From the NCBI GenBank assembly GCA_964528055.1, contig CAZGQM010000001.1:1-64000 (forward strand): a stretch of 64,000 bases of DNA, read 5' to 3'. Below are positions 40,470 to 48,997 of this stretch, one piece after another. Position 1 is the first letter of the stretch. Every line of letters starts with the position of its first letter. The notes beneath the pieces were generated by a model. That model did not search any database, was not told where the DNA came from, and saw only the letters and a program-made list of their open reading frames with translations. The stretch comes from Geoanaerobacter sp964528055. GTDB taxonomy: Bacteria; Desulfobacterota; Desulfuromonadia; Geobacterales; DSM-12255. The position numbers and the translations under genes are program-made.

Positions 40470-41900
40470 CTACCGCAATCTGAGCACGAAGTAAATGCTA
40501 GTGTTGTCCCGTTTTACGAGAAGTGCTACCGACCCCCTCTTTTCGGCGGCGTTGACTGCCTTGGAATATTCTTCGAGATTTGCAATGCGCTGCTGATTGA
40601 TCGAGACGATGATGTCGCCCTCCTGTATCCCTGCATTTGCTGCAGTCCCTTCCGGGTCGAGATCAGCAACTATCACTCCCTTGATCCCCTTCTGCCGCAA
40701 TGAGCGTGGCAATTCCTCAACAATCAGGCCAAACAATCCTGAATGAGGTTCAGTGGATCGCGGCGATTGGGCGGCAGCGGTTTCAGCGTTTGAGATACTC
40801 AGGGTTAGGGTCTGTGTGCGTCCCTCACGGAAAATTATTACCTCCACTTTTTGCCCGACCGCAGTTTCGGCAACCGCACGTTGAAGCTGTTTCGGGTCCT
40901 TGATCTCTTTGCCTGCAAGCTTGGTGATTATATCCCCTTGCCTGATTCCGGCCTTTTCAGCAGGGCTTCCTGCAATTACATCAGCAACCAGTGCTCCATT
41001 AGCCTTATTGAGGCCGAAGGACTGGGCTATCTCTTCAGTAACAGGCTGGATAGAGACACCCAACCACCCTCTCGTGATGCTGCCTTTAGTGATCAGCTGA
41101 TTGACCACGTTTTTGGCCATGTTGATCGGTATTGCAAAGCCGATTCCCTGGCCGGCAGCTACAATCGCAGTATTTATGCCGATGACTTCTCCGTACACAT
41201 TGAGGAGCGGACCGCCAGAGTTGCCAGGGTTGATCGAAGCGTCGGTCTGTATGAAGTCTTCGTAGGTCTCGATACCCATATTGGCACGACCGGTGGCGGA
41301 AATTACCCCTACGGTAAGGGTGCGGTCCAAGCCGAAGGGATTGCCGATTGCTATTGCCCACTGACCGACCTGAAGTTTATCCGAATCGCCGAGTACTGCG
41401 ACAGGAAGGTCGCCTGCGCCGATAAGCTTAATAACTGCAATATCTGTCTTGGGGTCTTCTCCCACGACTTTTGCACTGTAGATTTTATCATTGGAGAGCT
41501 TTACCTGGATGGTTTCGGCATTTTTTATCACATGGTCGTTAGTGATAATGTAGCCTTCCTTGTTTATGATAAAGCCTGAACCGAGGCTGCTCTCTTTGCG
41601 GTACCGGGGGCGGGGTTGACCGCCACCGAAGAAATCGTCAAAAAATGGAGAGAACTCGAAAAACGGCTGGATGACCCGTTTTCTTGTTACAGTCGAGATG
41701 TTGACCACCGATGGCGTAACAGCCTTTGAGACAGCCACGAATGCCTGTTGAGAGGCAAGGATATCCTTGGGGACATCCTTTACAGGTGCCTCGGCGTTTC
41801 GTGTGGATTCCGTGAATGGAGTAGCCTGTTCTTTTTTATTGCAGCTGGCAAGGATTGTAACAAGCGTCAGGGCGAGGAACAGGATACTTATCCGTTTCAT
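40470..41900 (-). CDS. HtrA/DegP-type serine protease, predicted lipoprotein
   Basis: 476 residues. The signal ends in the lipobox TILASC (C20), unusual for DegP, and predicts a lipid-anchored periplasmic protease. The trypsin-like domain has the full triad H123 (TNDHVI), D153 (KTDIAVIKL) and S228 (GNSGGPLL), followed by two PDZ domains (about 275-370 and 385-475). A Phe/Gly-rich loop (FFEFSPFFDDFFGGGQ) matches the LA loop that holds HtrA hexamers. It degrades or refolds misfolded envelope proteins. It lies downstream of a PilZ gene on the same strand. Confidence 0.92.
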   Translation of the reverse strand: MKRISILFLALTLVTILASCNKKEQATPFTESTRNAEAPVKDVPKDILASQQAFVAVSKAVTPSVVNISTVTRKRVIQPFFEFSPFFDDFFGGGQPRPRYRKESSLGSGFIINKEGYIITNDHVIKNAETIQVKLSNDKIYSAKVVGEDPKTDIAVIKLIGAGDLPVAVLGDSDKLQVGQWAIAIGNPFGLDRTLTVGVISATGRANMGIETYEDFIQTDASINPGNSGGPLLNVYGEVIGINTAIVAAGQGIGFAIPINMAKNVVNQLITKGSITRGWLGVSIQPVTEEIAQSFGLNKANGALVADVIAGSPAEKAGIRQGDIITKLAGKEIKDPKQLQRAVAETAVGQKVEVIIFREGRTQTLTLSISNAETAAAQSPRSTEPHSGLFGLIVEELPRSLRQKGIKGVIVADLDPEGTAANAGIQEGDIIVSINQQRIANLEEYSKAVNAAEKRGSVALLVKRDNTSIYFVLRLR

Positions 41901-41996
41901 GATGGCGCTACCTTTCGGGATTATAAGCGGCTGAAACTGCGGCCATGGTAACTAAATTTCGATTTGATGTCAATTGTGAGGAGGTGGTGAAAGGGG

Positions 41997-42350
41997 TTAG
42001 TGCTTGCCGTGAACTCTTCCTCCATGTCGTTCTCTATGCATCATCTGGTGGGCCATTTCGCGGAGCATGGACAATTCAAACTGAGTTATGTCTAGAAACT
42101 TGAGCCCCATCGAGCCATCCGGTTCTGTGTGACTCCATATCACTTCGGCAGAAAGGGATAAAGGGACTGCAGATCTGGGGGTGTAGAATTGTAGACAGAC
42201 GACATTACCCACGGAGATTGGGTCATCGGTGCAGATGGAAATTCCACTGTCGGAGATGTCAAACGATGAGCAACAATTGGATACGCCATCTTTCCCAATT
42301 ATCCAGCAGCCGACCTGAACCTGCTTCCGCTTGTGTCTGCGACCTTCCAT
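41997..42350 (-). CDS. PilZ-domain protein (predicted cyclic-di-GMP receptor)
   Basis: 117 residues, nearly a single PilZ domain. The two c-di-GMP motifs are present: RRHKRKQ (RxxxR) at the N-terminus and DISDSGIS (DxSxxG) near residue 32. The GLKFLDI stretch and the C-terminal helix are typical. It sits between an uncharacterised gene and the HtrA-type protease gene on the same strand, so the second messenger may influence an envelope function. The target is unknown. Confidence 0.82.
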   Translation of the reverse strand: MEGRRHKRKQVQVGCWIIGKDGVSNCCSSFDISDSGISICTDDPISVGNVVCLQFYTPRSAVPLSLSAEVIWSHTEPDGSMGLKFLDITQFELSMLREMAHQMMHRERHGGRVHGKH

Positions 42351-42419
42351 GTGTCCCGGTCTCCTTGATGGGGAGTTGCGACCACAATCCTATCATGTGT
42401 CGATGGCAATGCAAGGCTC

Positions 42420-43019
42420 TCAGGTCTCTTCTCCTTTCATGACCTTGACCTTGACCACTCTGATGTTGGGGGTTACCCCTTCAAGATCTAGGTAGAGGCG
42501 TGAAAGGAACCGCACCGTCACGATCTTGTGTATGTACGCCTGGGTCAGTCGATAGAAGAGCTTGCGCCAGTAGGAAGGTTTGTCGCTTCCGAGCAGGAGA
42601 GGGCAGTAGTCGGATAATTGCAGAATTACCTTGAGGCCGCTATGGATCGGTTTGGTTATGAAGGAGAGTTCTCCTCGATGGTTGTTCTCGCGCTGGACGA
42701 GTATCCCCCCGCAGATTGAGATAGAGGCGGAATTAGGCAGAGCTGAATCCCTGGATAGTGTGTCAGTGAAGCTGATAAGGCTAATGTGGCTGTTCAGAAG
42801 GCGAAACTCCAGTTGGGTATCGGTCCGGTACGGTCGAATAACGGAAAAAGTGAAATAACGTATGTGATGTAGATAGCGTTCCAGAAGGTAAGATGGGGAC
42901 AGGGTTTCGCTATGGCGCTGAGGAAAAACCATCCATTGGATGGAGAATACCGACGAGTCCCTGAGAAGGACCTGTTGGCAGCCTATCTTCTTATGCAGCC
43001 GTGGATGCTGCTCTGCCAT
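42420..43019 (-). CDS. Uncharacterised protein upstream of the PilZ gene
   Basis: 199 residues from ATG 43019, which has an AAGGAG site with 7-base spacing; the frame is open to 43049. It is predicted cytoplasmic, rich in beta strands and basic residues, with no signal or membrane segment and no motif I recognise. It is 69 bases upstream of the PilZ gene on the same strand. Confidence 0.5.
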   Translation of the reverse strand: MAEQHPRLHKKIGCQQVLLRDSSVFSIQWMVFPQRHSETLSPSYLLERYLHHIRYFTFSVIRPYRTDTQLEFRLLNSHISLISFTDTLSRDSALPNSASISICGGILVQRENNHRGELSFITKPIHSGLKVILQLSDYCPLLLGSDKPSYWRKLFYRLTQAYIHKIVTVRFLSRLYLDLEGVTPNIRVVKVKVMKGEET

Positions 43020-43086
43020 TGGTGGGCTCCTTCTTGAAAAAGATAACACAAAGCTTTCTGCTTGTCATGGTGTACCAAAAATCAGT

Positions 43087-43115
43087 TTAACAGCAGCCTA
43101 CAGTTGTGGTATAGT
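43087..43115 (+). promoter_or_regulatory. Sigma-70 promoter of elbB
   Basis: TTAACA (43087-43092), a 17-base spacer and TATAGT (43110-43115), about 80 bases before the elbB start. Confidence 0.55.
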
Positions 43116-43195
43116 CCGCCCATTCTGAGAGCCCCAGTGTTGTGACTACACTGGTGCGACGTACTGCCAATATTATCTAGCGAGGAGGAACAGCT

Positions 43196-43852
43196 ATGAA
43201 GAAAAAGGTTGGAGTCGTGCTGTCGGGGTGCGGTGTTTTCGACGGAAGCGAGATCCACGAGGCGGTCTGTACGCTGCTGGCTATAGAGCGCTATGGTGCA
43301 GAGGCGCTTTGTATGGCCCCGGATATGGAGTTTGCTGAAGTTGACCACCTGACAGGCAAGGAGACAGGGGCCAGTCGAAACGTTCTGAGGGAGTCGGCAA
43401 GAATTGCGCGCGGCAAGATACGAAACATCGCAGAGGTTAATGCCGCGGATCTTGACGCACTGGTGTTTCCCGGAGGTTTTGGAGCGGCAAAAAACCTCTG
43501 TAATTTTGCCGTTAAAGGGGCTGATGCCTCAACCCAACCGGATGTGGCGAGATTGCTCAAGGAGATGGTTGCTGCCGGTAAACCGATCTGCGCTATCTGT
43601 ATCGCTCCGACGATTATTGCTGCAACACTTGGCAAGGAGTATGCCCCCAAGGTAACCATCGGCAACGACGCAGGGACTGCAGCAGCAATACGGCAGACCG
43701 GGAGTGAGCATGTAGACTGCCCGGTAACGGAATTTGTGGTGGACAAGAAGCATAAGATCGTCTCTACGCCTGCTTACATGCTGGCCAACAGTATTACCGA
43801 GACAGCTGGTGGTATCGAGAAGGCAGTTAAAGCGCTGATTGATCTGATATGA
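43196..43852 (+). CDS. elbB: ElbB-family glyoxalase (DJ-1/PfpI superfamily)
   Basis: 218 residues. It opens KKVGVVLSGCGVFDGSEIHE, diagnostic for ElbB. The nucleophile region is ICAICIAPTIIA, with a cysteine at the elbow of the DJ-1 fold. It shows weak glyoxalase activity in E. coli, and an isoprenoid role was once proposed. A GAGGAGG-type site precedes the ATG. Its stop overlaps the long frame of the next gene, but the real start there is 33 bases downstream. Confidence 0.9.
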   Translation: MKKKVGVVLSGCGVFDGSEIHEAVCTLLAIERYGAEALCMAPDMEFAEVDHLTGKETGASRNVLRESARIARGKIRNIAEVNAADLDALVFPGGFGAAKNLCNFAVKGADASTQPDVARLLKEMVAAGKPICAICIAPTIIAATLGKEYAPKVTIGNDAGTAAAIRQTGSEHVDCPVTEFVVDKKHKIVSTPAYMLANSITETAGGIEKAVKALIDLI

Positions 43853-43884
43853 AGTTTTCTATTCAATACAAAGGAGAAATACAC

Positions 43885-44484
43885 ATGCGTTCTATGATTA
43901 TTCCCCTCGCCTTAACGGTTTTATTAACACTCTTTGTAGGTTCTGCAATGGCCGAGAACATTAACGGGAGATTCGGTGTTACCGGGCAGATCGGCTTCTT
44001 GATACCTGCCGATAGTGACTTCAACGAATACAAGCTGGAAACTGACACAGGCTTCAATTTTGGAGGCGGCCTTATTTACGGCATCGATAGAAATTGGGCT
44101 GCTGAGATTGGAGTTACCCGGACCGAGTTCGGTTCTAACCGCGTATCAGGTATTGATATGGGCGATTTCGAAGTCATTAATGTATCTTTAGGCGGACAGT
44201 ATCGATTTGAAGTCAGTCAGGCGAACCTGACCCCCTATGCTGGTGCTGGGCTCGACATACTCATAGCTGACTACAGCCGCCCCAATACCAGTGTGGATAC
44301 GACGGTTGGTTTTCACCTGAGCGGCGGAATCGACTATTTCCTGACCAAGAACATAGCTCTCAATGCTGAAGGCAAGATAGTTATTGCCCCGGAGACAACA
44401 ATCAACAATTCTGTAGGGACATCAGGCAACTTTGACCCCTCAAGTTTTTCTGGGATGTTCGGAGTTCGTTTCTTTTTCAATTAG
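43885..44484 (+). CDS. OmpW-like small outer-membrane beta-barrel
   Basis: 199 residues from ATG 43885 (AAGGAG, 8-base spacing). A signal peptide ends at GSAMAEN. The mature part has eight or so amphipathic strands and conserved barrel segments (GQIGFLIPADSDF, GGGLIYGIDRNWAAEIGV, LTPYAGAGLDIL) and finishes with phenylalanine-rich GVRFFFN, the barrel-assembly signal. It may transport small hydrophobic compounds like OmpW. A terminator follows. Confidence 0.78.
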   Translation: MRSMIIPLALTVLLTLFVGSAMAENINGRFGVTGQIGFLIPADSDFNEYKLETDTGFNFGGGLIYGIDRNWAAEIGVTRTEFGSNRVSGIDMGDFEVINVSLGGQYRFEVSQANLTPYAGAGLDILIADYSRPNTSVDTTVGFHLSGGIDYFLTKNIALNAEGKIVIAPETTINNSVGTSGNFDPSSFSGMFGVRFFFN

Positions 44485-44507
44485 GCACATAATTTGATAA
44501 GGCAAAA

Positions 44508-44538
44508 AGGGTGGCCGATGGTGGGCCACTCTTTTTTG
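44508..44538 (+). terminator. Rho-independent terminator after the OmpW-like gene
   Basis: AGGGTGGCC and GGCCACTCT pair with one G-U, followed by a run of T. The following gap 44539-44850 contains A+T-rich promoter-like DNA (a TATAAT box near 44715) and no convincing gene. Confidence 0.75.
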
Positions 44539-44850
44539 TTCAGCATCGCAGTTTGCCTAAATAGCAGGCAGAACAGCCTCCTCTTTATGTCAGAGAAGGG
44601 CAATTTGCGACGTTGCGAAAATTTTCCAACGACTCTTGCATACATGCAAATCCGACCCCCTCCCTGCAAGAAAATCCACTTCAAAATTTGTATTGAATGC
44701 CGATAAGTGCATGTATAATTATTCATACAGTCTGTGAATTCCGACTCCTCGGGCTGTAAGTTTATAACGGCACGAAATATGTATTTAGTTGAATCATCTC
44801 CGCTCCTGGGGAGTGTAGAGAGTTGATGCCACAGAAAGTGAGGTAGCGCC

Positions 44851-45288
44851 ATGAATATCCAGACAATTGATGATGCAATCGACAGGTATGTGGATGAGCG
44901 GAAGCGGAAAGGGAAGGAGAGTGCGAGAGAGCGTTTTCTCGCTTATGCCTATCTTAAGTACGGAGGAGATGATCTGCAGGTTTTTATGAAGAAAGTGGGG
45001 GGACTTACAAGGTATTATATTAACTTTCTAGCAGTAATGGAAAATCCGTTTAGAGGGCCTGAACTTGCCTGGATGGCCTTGATGTTCATCGTTGGGATAT
45101 TCAGTGGCTATCTGCTGAGTCAGGAAGAGTATCGACTGTTTGGGATTATCGCTTTTTCTGGTACAATGGTCAACGGTTGGGCTCTTATTTCTGCTGTTCT
45201 ACGAAAATGGCTGGATGTGGGAGTTATGATTGCCATTTACCGTGAGATTGTCGAACTGGTTGAGAGTGAGGTCAAATCGACTCCTTGA
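44851..45288 (+). CDS. Small membrane protein of unknown function
   Basis: 145 residues. A charged N-terminal helix (DAIDRYVDERKRKGKESARE) is followed by two membrane helices (LAWMALMFIVGIFSGYLLS and LFGIIAFSGTMVNGWALISA) and a short amphipathic tail. A gap of 14-16 bases separates GAGG from the ATG, so the ribosome site is poor. There is no family I recognise. It is flanked by terminators on both sides and is therefore its own transcription unit. Confidence 0.55.
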   Translation: MNIQTIDDAIDRYVDERKRKGKESARERFLAYAYLKYGGDDLQVFMKKVGGLTRYYINFLAVMENPFRGPELAWMALMFIVGIFSGYLLSQEEYRLFGIIAFSGTMVNGWALISAVLRKWLDVGVMIAIYREIVELVESEVKSTP

Positions 45289-45323
45289 TTGAAAAATGGC
45301 GTTGTTTGGCAGGTTGAAACGAG

Positions 45324-45358
45324 AGGGGGCTGGTCTTGAGTAGATGCCACCCCTTTTT
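45324..45358 (+). terminator. Probable terminator upstream of rho
   Basis: A G-rich arm (GGGGGCTGG) pairs with CCACCCC with one bulge and is followed by TTTTT, 36-70 bases after the membrane-protein stop. Confidence 0.55.
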
Positions 45359-45397
45359 GTCTCTGCGGGGTCAAAAATTCAGTCTCAGAAAATCCAG

Positions 45398-45427
45398 TTG
45401 ACAAACCGATTAGTTGGTGTTTATATT
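45398..45427 (+). promoter_or_regulatory. Sigma-70 promoter of rho with a long leader
   Basis: TTGACA (45398-45403), an 18-base spacer and TATATT (45422-45427). It predicts a 5' leader of about 210 bases before rho. CTCGGTAACG occurs twice in it (about 45474 and 45617). Long rho leaders allow autogenous attenuation in other bacteria; that is only a suggestion here. Confidence 0.55.
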
Positions 45428-45644
45428 TCATTACCCCCGAAAAACCTTAATCACGCACGAATCAAGTGCTTACCTCGGTAACGACCACACTTCACATTAA
45501 ACTTCATAGAAACAACGGAAAAGTATCCTTTAGTACCGTCCCCAGACATATTCAACAGCGTTAGATGCCTGACAAGCCAATTAACTTTGCGATGCAGGTT
45601 TTAATCGCGATCAACTCGGTAACGCACGCCGCCCAGGAGAACAG

Positions 45645-46892
45645 ATGAACCTACAGGAGCTTAAAGGTAAGAAGATCAATGACCTTGCTGCAATTGCAAA
45701 GAGTCTCAATATCGAAGGTGCATCGAGCCTGCGCAAGCAGGACCTGATTTTTGCGATACTTAATGCGCAAACTGAAAAGAACGGAATGATTTTTGGTGAG
45801 GGTGTTCTTGAGACTCTTCCTGATGGCTTCGGATTCCTCCGTTCCCCTGACTATAACTATCTGCCCGGACCTGACGACATATATGTTTCACCTAGCCAGA
45901 TCAGGCGCTTCAATCTCCAGACAGGGGACACAGTTGCCGGTCAGATTCGCCCTCCCAAAGAAGGTGAGCGTTATTTTGCCCTACTGAAAGTTGAGACGGT
46001 AAACTTCGAATCTCCTGAAGTTGCAAGGGACAAAATACTTTTTGATAACCTTACGCCGCTCTACCCGCTGGAAAAGCTGAAGTTGGAGACAGCTCCCGAC
46101 AATATGCCGATGCGGGTAATGGAGATGACCTCGCCGATCGGTAAAGGTCAGCGCGGCCTTATTGTTGCCCCACCAAGGACTGGCAAGACCATGCTGATCC
46201 AGAACATCGCCAACTCCATAGCAGAGAACCATCCCGAGGTATACCTGATCGTTCTGCTCATTGACGAGCGTCCGGAAGAGGTTACCGACATGCAGCGTTC
46301 GGTAAAGGGTGAGGTTGTTTCATCCACCTTTGACGAGCCTGCATCACGACACGTCCAGGTGGCAGAGATGGTTATCGAGAAGGCGAAACGACTAGTGGAG
46401 CACAAACGTGACGTGGTGATCCTGCTCGATTCGATAACCCGACTTGCAAGGGCCTATAATACGGTTCTTCCACCTTCAGGAAAGATACTCACCGGCGGTG
46501 TCGATGCAAACGCCCTTCAGAAACCAAAACGTTTTTTCGGAGCAGCCCGTAACATAGAAGAGGGTGGGTCTCTTACGATTATTGCATCCGCCCTTATCGA
46601 TACCGGCAGCAAAATGGACGAAGTCATTTTCGAGGAGTTTAAGGGTACCGGTAACATGGAGGTTTACCTTGACCGGAAACTGGTTGAAAAAAGGACTTTT
46701 CCAGCCATTGACATCAACAAGTCCGGTACCAGGAAAGAAGAGCTTCTGATAGAGAAGGCCTCCCTCAACCGGATCTGGATACTTCGCAAGGTGCTTCACC
46801 CGATGAATGTGGTTGACAGCATTGAGTTCCTCCTGGATAAGCTTTCGGAAACCAAGACCAACCAGGAGTTTCTTGATTCCATGAGCAAGTAA
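45645..46892 (+). CDS. rho: Transcription termination factor Rho
   Basis: 415 residues, normal length. The N-terminal helical Rho_N domain (about 1-45) is followed by the cold-shock-like RNA-binding domain with GFGFLRSPDYNYLPGPDDIY, then the RecA-like ATPase with Walker A APPRTGKT, LIDERPEEVTD, VVILLDSITRLARAYN and GSLTIIASALIDTGS. It is a hexameric RNA translocase that ends transcription. CAGGAGAACAG provides the ribosome site. Confidence 0.97.
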   Translation: MNLQELKGKKINDLAAIAKSLNIEGASSLRKQDLIFAILNAQTEKNGMIFGEGVLETLPDGFGFLRSPDYNYLPGPDDIYVSPSQIRRFNLQTGDTVAGQIRPPKEGERYFALLKVETVNFESPEVARDKILFDNLTPLYPLEKLKLETAPDNMPMRVMEMTSPIGKGQRGLIVAPPRTGKTMLIQNIANSIAENHPEVYLIVLLIDERPEEVTDMQRSVKGEVVSSTFDEPASRHVQVAEMVIEKAKRLVEHKRDVVILLDSITRLARAYNTVLPPSGKILTGGVDANALQKPKRFFGAARNIEEGGSLTIIASALIDTGSKMDEVIFEEFKGTGNMEVYLDRKLVEKRTFPAIDINKSGTRKEELLIEKASLNRIWILRKVLHPMNVVDSIEFLLDKLSETKTNQEFLDSMSK

Positions 46893-47031
46893 AGACCGCT
46901 GGTTTTCCTCTTGCCCAGGTCGAGTTGGGAGGAAAAAAGGCTTGCAATAAAAAATCCGAAGTGCTAACTTTTAACTTTCGTAACGCCTAACTATTTGACA
47001 AATATCACTTTGGCCGTTGAGGAGGCTCGAC

Positions 47032-47229
47032 ATGAGAGAAGGAATTCACCCCCAGTACAATGAAATTACCGTAAAGTGTCTTTGTGGAAACAGCTTCCAG
47101 ACTCGATCGACAAAAAGCGAAATATCTACGGAGATCTGCTCTGCATGCCATCCATTTTTCACCGGTAAGCAGAAGTTGATTGATACTGCAGGTCGTGTGG
47201 AGCGCTTCAAGAAGCGTTACGGCATGTAG
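47032..47229 (+). CDS. rpmE: 50S ribosomal protein L31 (zinc-binding form)
   Basis: 65 residues from ATG 47032 with a GAGGAGG site; the frame is open to 47017 but the conserved start is MREGIHPQY. It has the zinc cysteines CLCGN and ICSACHPFF, so it is the C+ form. FFTGKQKLIDTAGRVERF is the typical C-terminus. It follows rho by 140 bases, a common order. Confidence 0.95.
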   Translation: MREGIHPQYNEITVKCLCGNSFQTRSTKSEISTEICSACHPFFTGKQKLIDTAGRVERFKKRYGM

Positions 47230-47250
47230 CGGGATTTCCTGGCTATTTAT

Positions 47251-47293
47251 GAGGGGGATTTTGTCACATGGCGAAATCCCCCTCTCTGTTTTT
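47251..47293 (+). terminator. Rho-independent terminator after rpmE
   Basis: GAGGGGGATTT (47251-47261) and AAATCCCCCTC (47274-47284) form a perfect 11-bp stem with a T-rich tail, 22 bases after the L31 stop. Confidence 0.88.
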
Positions 47294-47329
47294 GCATGGT
47301 TTGAGTGTTAATCGTCCAATTGAGTTGCA

Positions 47330-48022
47330 ATGAACGTTACCCTTCTTCAGCATACCCCTGATCCAGAGTCGACTGTCGCCCTAGCGGCCCGACTCTGCTA
47401 TTCTTCAATTGGCATAGATGAGCTTCGGGGAAAGCTTTCCGATGCCGATATTGCCTCCTTCCTAGACAAAATAATGTCTCTTGGGCACCAGTCGGTGCTT
47501 GAACATGCCTCCTTTACTTTTGGTATAGAGGGTATCTCCAGGACCACCAGCCATCAGTTAGTGAGACACCGACTTGCCTCCTATTCGCAGCAGTCCCAGC
47601 GTTATGTTAGCCATCGGGAACGTTTTGCTGCGGTTGTTCCGAAGACTGTACAGTCGGTTCCAGAGGCCCGCAAGCTATTTGATGAACAGCTTTCAGCGCT
47701 TCATGGGGCATATGCGCGGTTCATTGAGTTGGGGATTCCGGCAGAGGATGCACGGTATATACTCCCAAATGCTACTGAAACAAAGATCATGGTTACCATG
47801 AATGCCCGTGAACTCCTGCATTTCTTTCTGCTGCGTTGCTGTGAACGGGCCCAGTGGGAGATTCGCGCCATGTCAGTTGAAATGCTCAGGCTGGTGAAGC
47901 CTCTTGCCCCGACGATTTTCAGGAATGCCGGCCCCGGATGCGCCAATGGTAATTGCCCGGAAGGGGCCATGACCTGTGGCAAGGCTCTGGCTGTCAGGTC
48001 GTTTTTCAAGGAGATAAATTAG
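47330..48022 (+). CDS. thyX: Flavin-dependent thymidylate synthase
   Basis: 230 residues. The ThyX signature RHRLASYSQQS (RHR-x7-S) is present around residue 82, with the upstream GHQSVLEHASFTF and the downstream NARELLHFFLLRCCERAQWEIR segments. It makes dTMP from dUMP using FAD, NADPH and methylene-tetrahydrofolate, replacing ThyA. Its TAG stop directly abuts the ATG of the next gene. Confidence 0.95.
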   Translation: MNVTLLQHTPDPESTVALAARLCYSSIGIDELRGKLSDADIASFLDKIMSLGHQSVLEHASFTFGIEGISRTTSHQLVRHRLASYSQQSQRYVSHRERFAAVVPKTVQSVPEARKLFDEQLSALHGAYARFIELGIPAEDARYILPNATETKIMVTMNARELLHFFLLRCCERAQWEIRAMSVEMLRLVKPLAPTIFRNAGPGCANGNCPEGAMTCGKALAVRSFFKEIN

Positions 48023-48985
48023 ATGCAGAGAAAGTTATCCCGTCTGTTGCTGCACATTCTGCTGGTTGCAGAAAAGATTAACATCGGCGGCCAGGCGGTG
48101 ATCGAAGGGGTCATGATGCGTGCTCCCCGTTCCCTTGCAATTGCTGTAAGACGCCCCGATGGAGAGATCACGGTAATGAAGGAGGAGGTAGTACCGCTTT
48201 CAGTAAGGTTTCCCATCGTCAAATTGCCTGTCCTCCGAGGAGCAGTATCCCTCTTCCAATCGCTCATTGTAGGTGTCAGAGCCCTTAATTTTTCTGCAAA
48301 CGAGGCGATTGCTGAAGAGGACGAAACAAGCGGAGAAAAGAAAGAACTCTCTTCATGGGCAATGGCCGGGACAATGACAGTCGCCTTCGGCTTCGGGATA
48401 CTTCTGTTTTTCATCATGCCGCTCTACCTTACAAAGCTGCTGATTCCGCTCATCGGAGACTCGAATATCATATTTAACCTTGTGGACGGAGTCATCCGGG
48501 TGATAGTTTTTCTTCTGTATATCTGGGCAATTTCCCGCATGGAGGATATTCAACGGGTTTTTCAGTACCACGGAGCAGAGCATAAATCGATCTTTGCCTT
48601 CGAAGCAGGTGACGAACTTACAGTCGAGAATGTTCGCAAGTATTGCCGCCTGCACCCACGTTGCGGCACCAGCTTCCTGCTAATAGTCATGGTGGTCAGT
48701 ATCGTGATTTTCTCAATGATCCCAAAGCTATGGCCGTTTTACCTGAAGGCATGTTCAAGAGTTGTTATGCTTCCGCTGATTGCTGGTGTCTCGTATGAGT
48801 TTCTGAAATGGAGCGCAAAAAACGACACTGCTCCCCTGGTCAAAATGATCATCGCTCCGGGACTGGCACTTCAGAGATTGACCACCCGGGAGCCGGATGA
48901 CAGCCAAATGGAGGTAGCTATCCGCTCTATGCAAGAGGCGCTGGCGGTAAATGCCGGTTATAAAGACGACAGACTTGTAATTTAA
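48023..48985 (+). CDS. DUF1385 (YqhQ-type) membrane protein
   Basis: 320 residues. INIGGQAVIEGVMMRAP near the N-terminus and QYHGAEHKSIFAFE with LHPRCGTSFLL in the middle are diagnostic of the family. Four or so membrane helices are visible (for example VAFGFGILLFFIMPLYLTKL). In most genomes it lies beside prfA and rpmE, as here. Its biochemical role is unknown. It begins immediately after the thyX stop. Confidence 0.88.
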   Translation: MQRKLSRLLLHILLVAEKINIGGQAVIEGVMMRAPRSLAIAVRRPDGEITVMKEEVVPLSVRFPIVKLPVLRGAVSLFQSLIVGVRALNFSANEAIAEEDETSGEKKELSSWAMAGTMTVAFGFGILLFFIMPLYLTKLLIPLIGDSNIIFNLVDGVIRVIVFLLYIWAISRMEDIQRVFQYHGAEHKSIFAFEAGDELTVENVRKYCRLHPRCGTSFLLIVMVVSIVIFSMIPKLWPFYLKACSRVVMLPLIAGVSYEFLKWSAKNDTAPLVKMIIAPGLALQRLTTREPDDSQMEVAIRSMQEALAVNAGYKDDRLVI

Positions 48986-48997
48986 GGAATTAGTTGA

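Noticed and set aside
44494..44706. 70-codon ORF after the OmpW-like gene
   Set aside because: It starts inside the terminator and covers A+T-rich promoter-like DNA, with no ribosome site.
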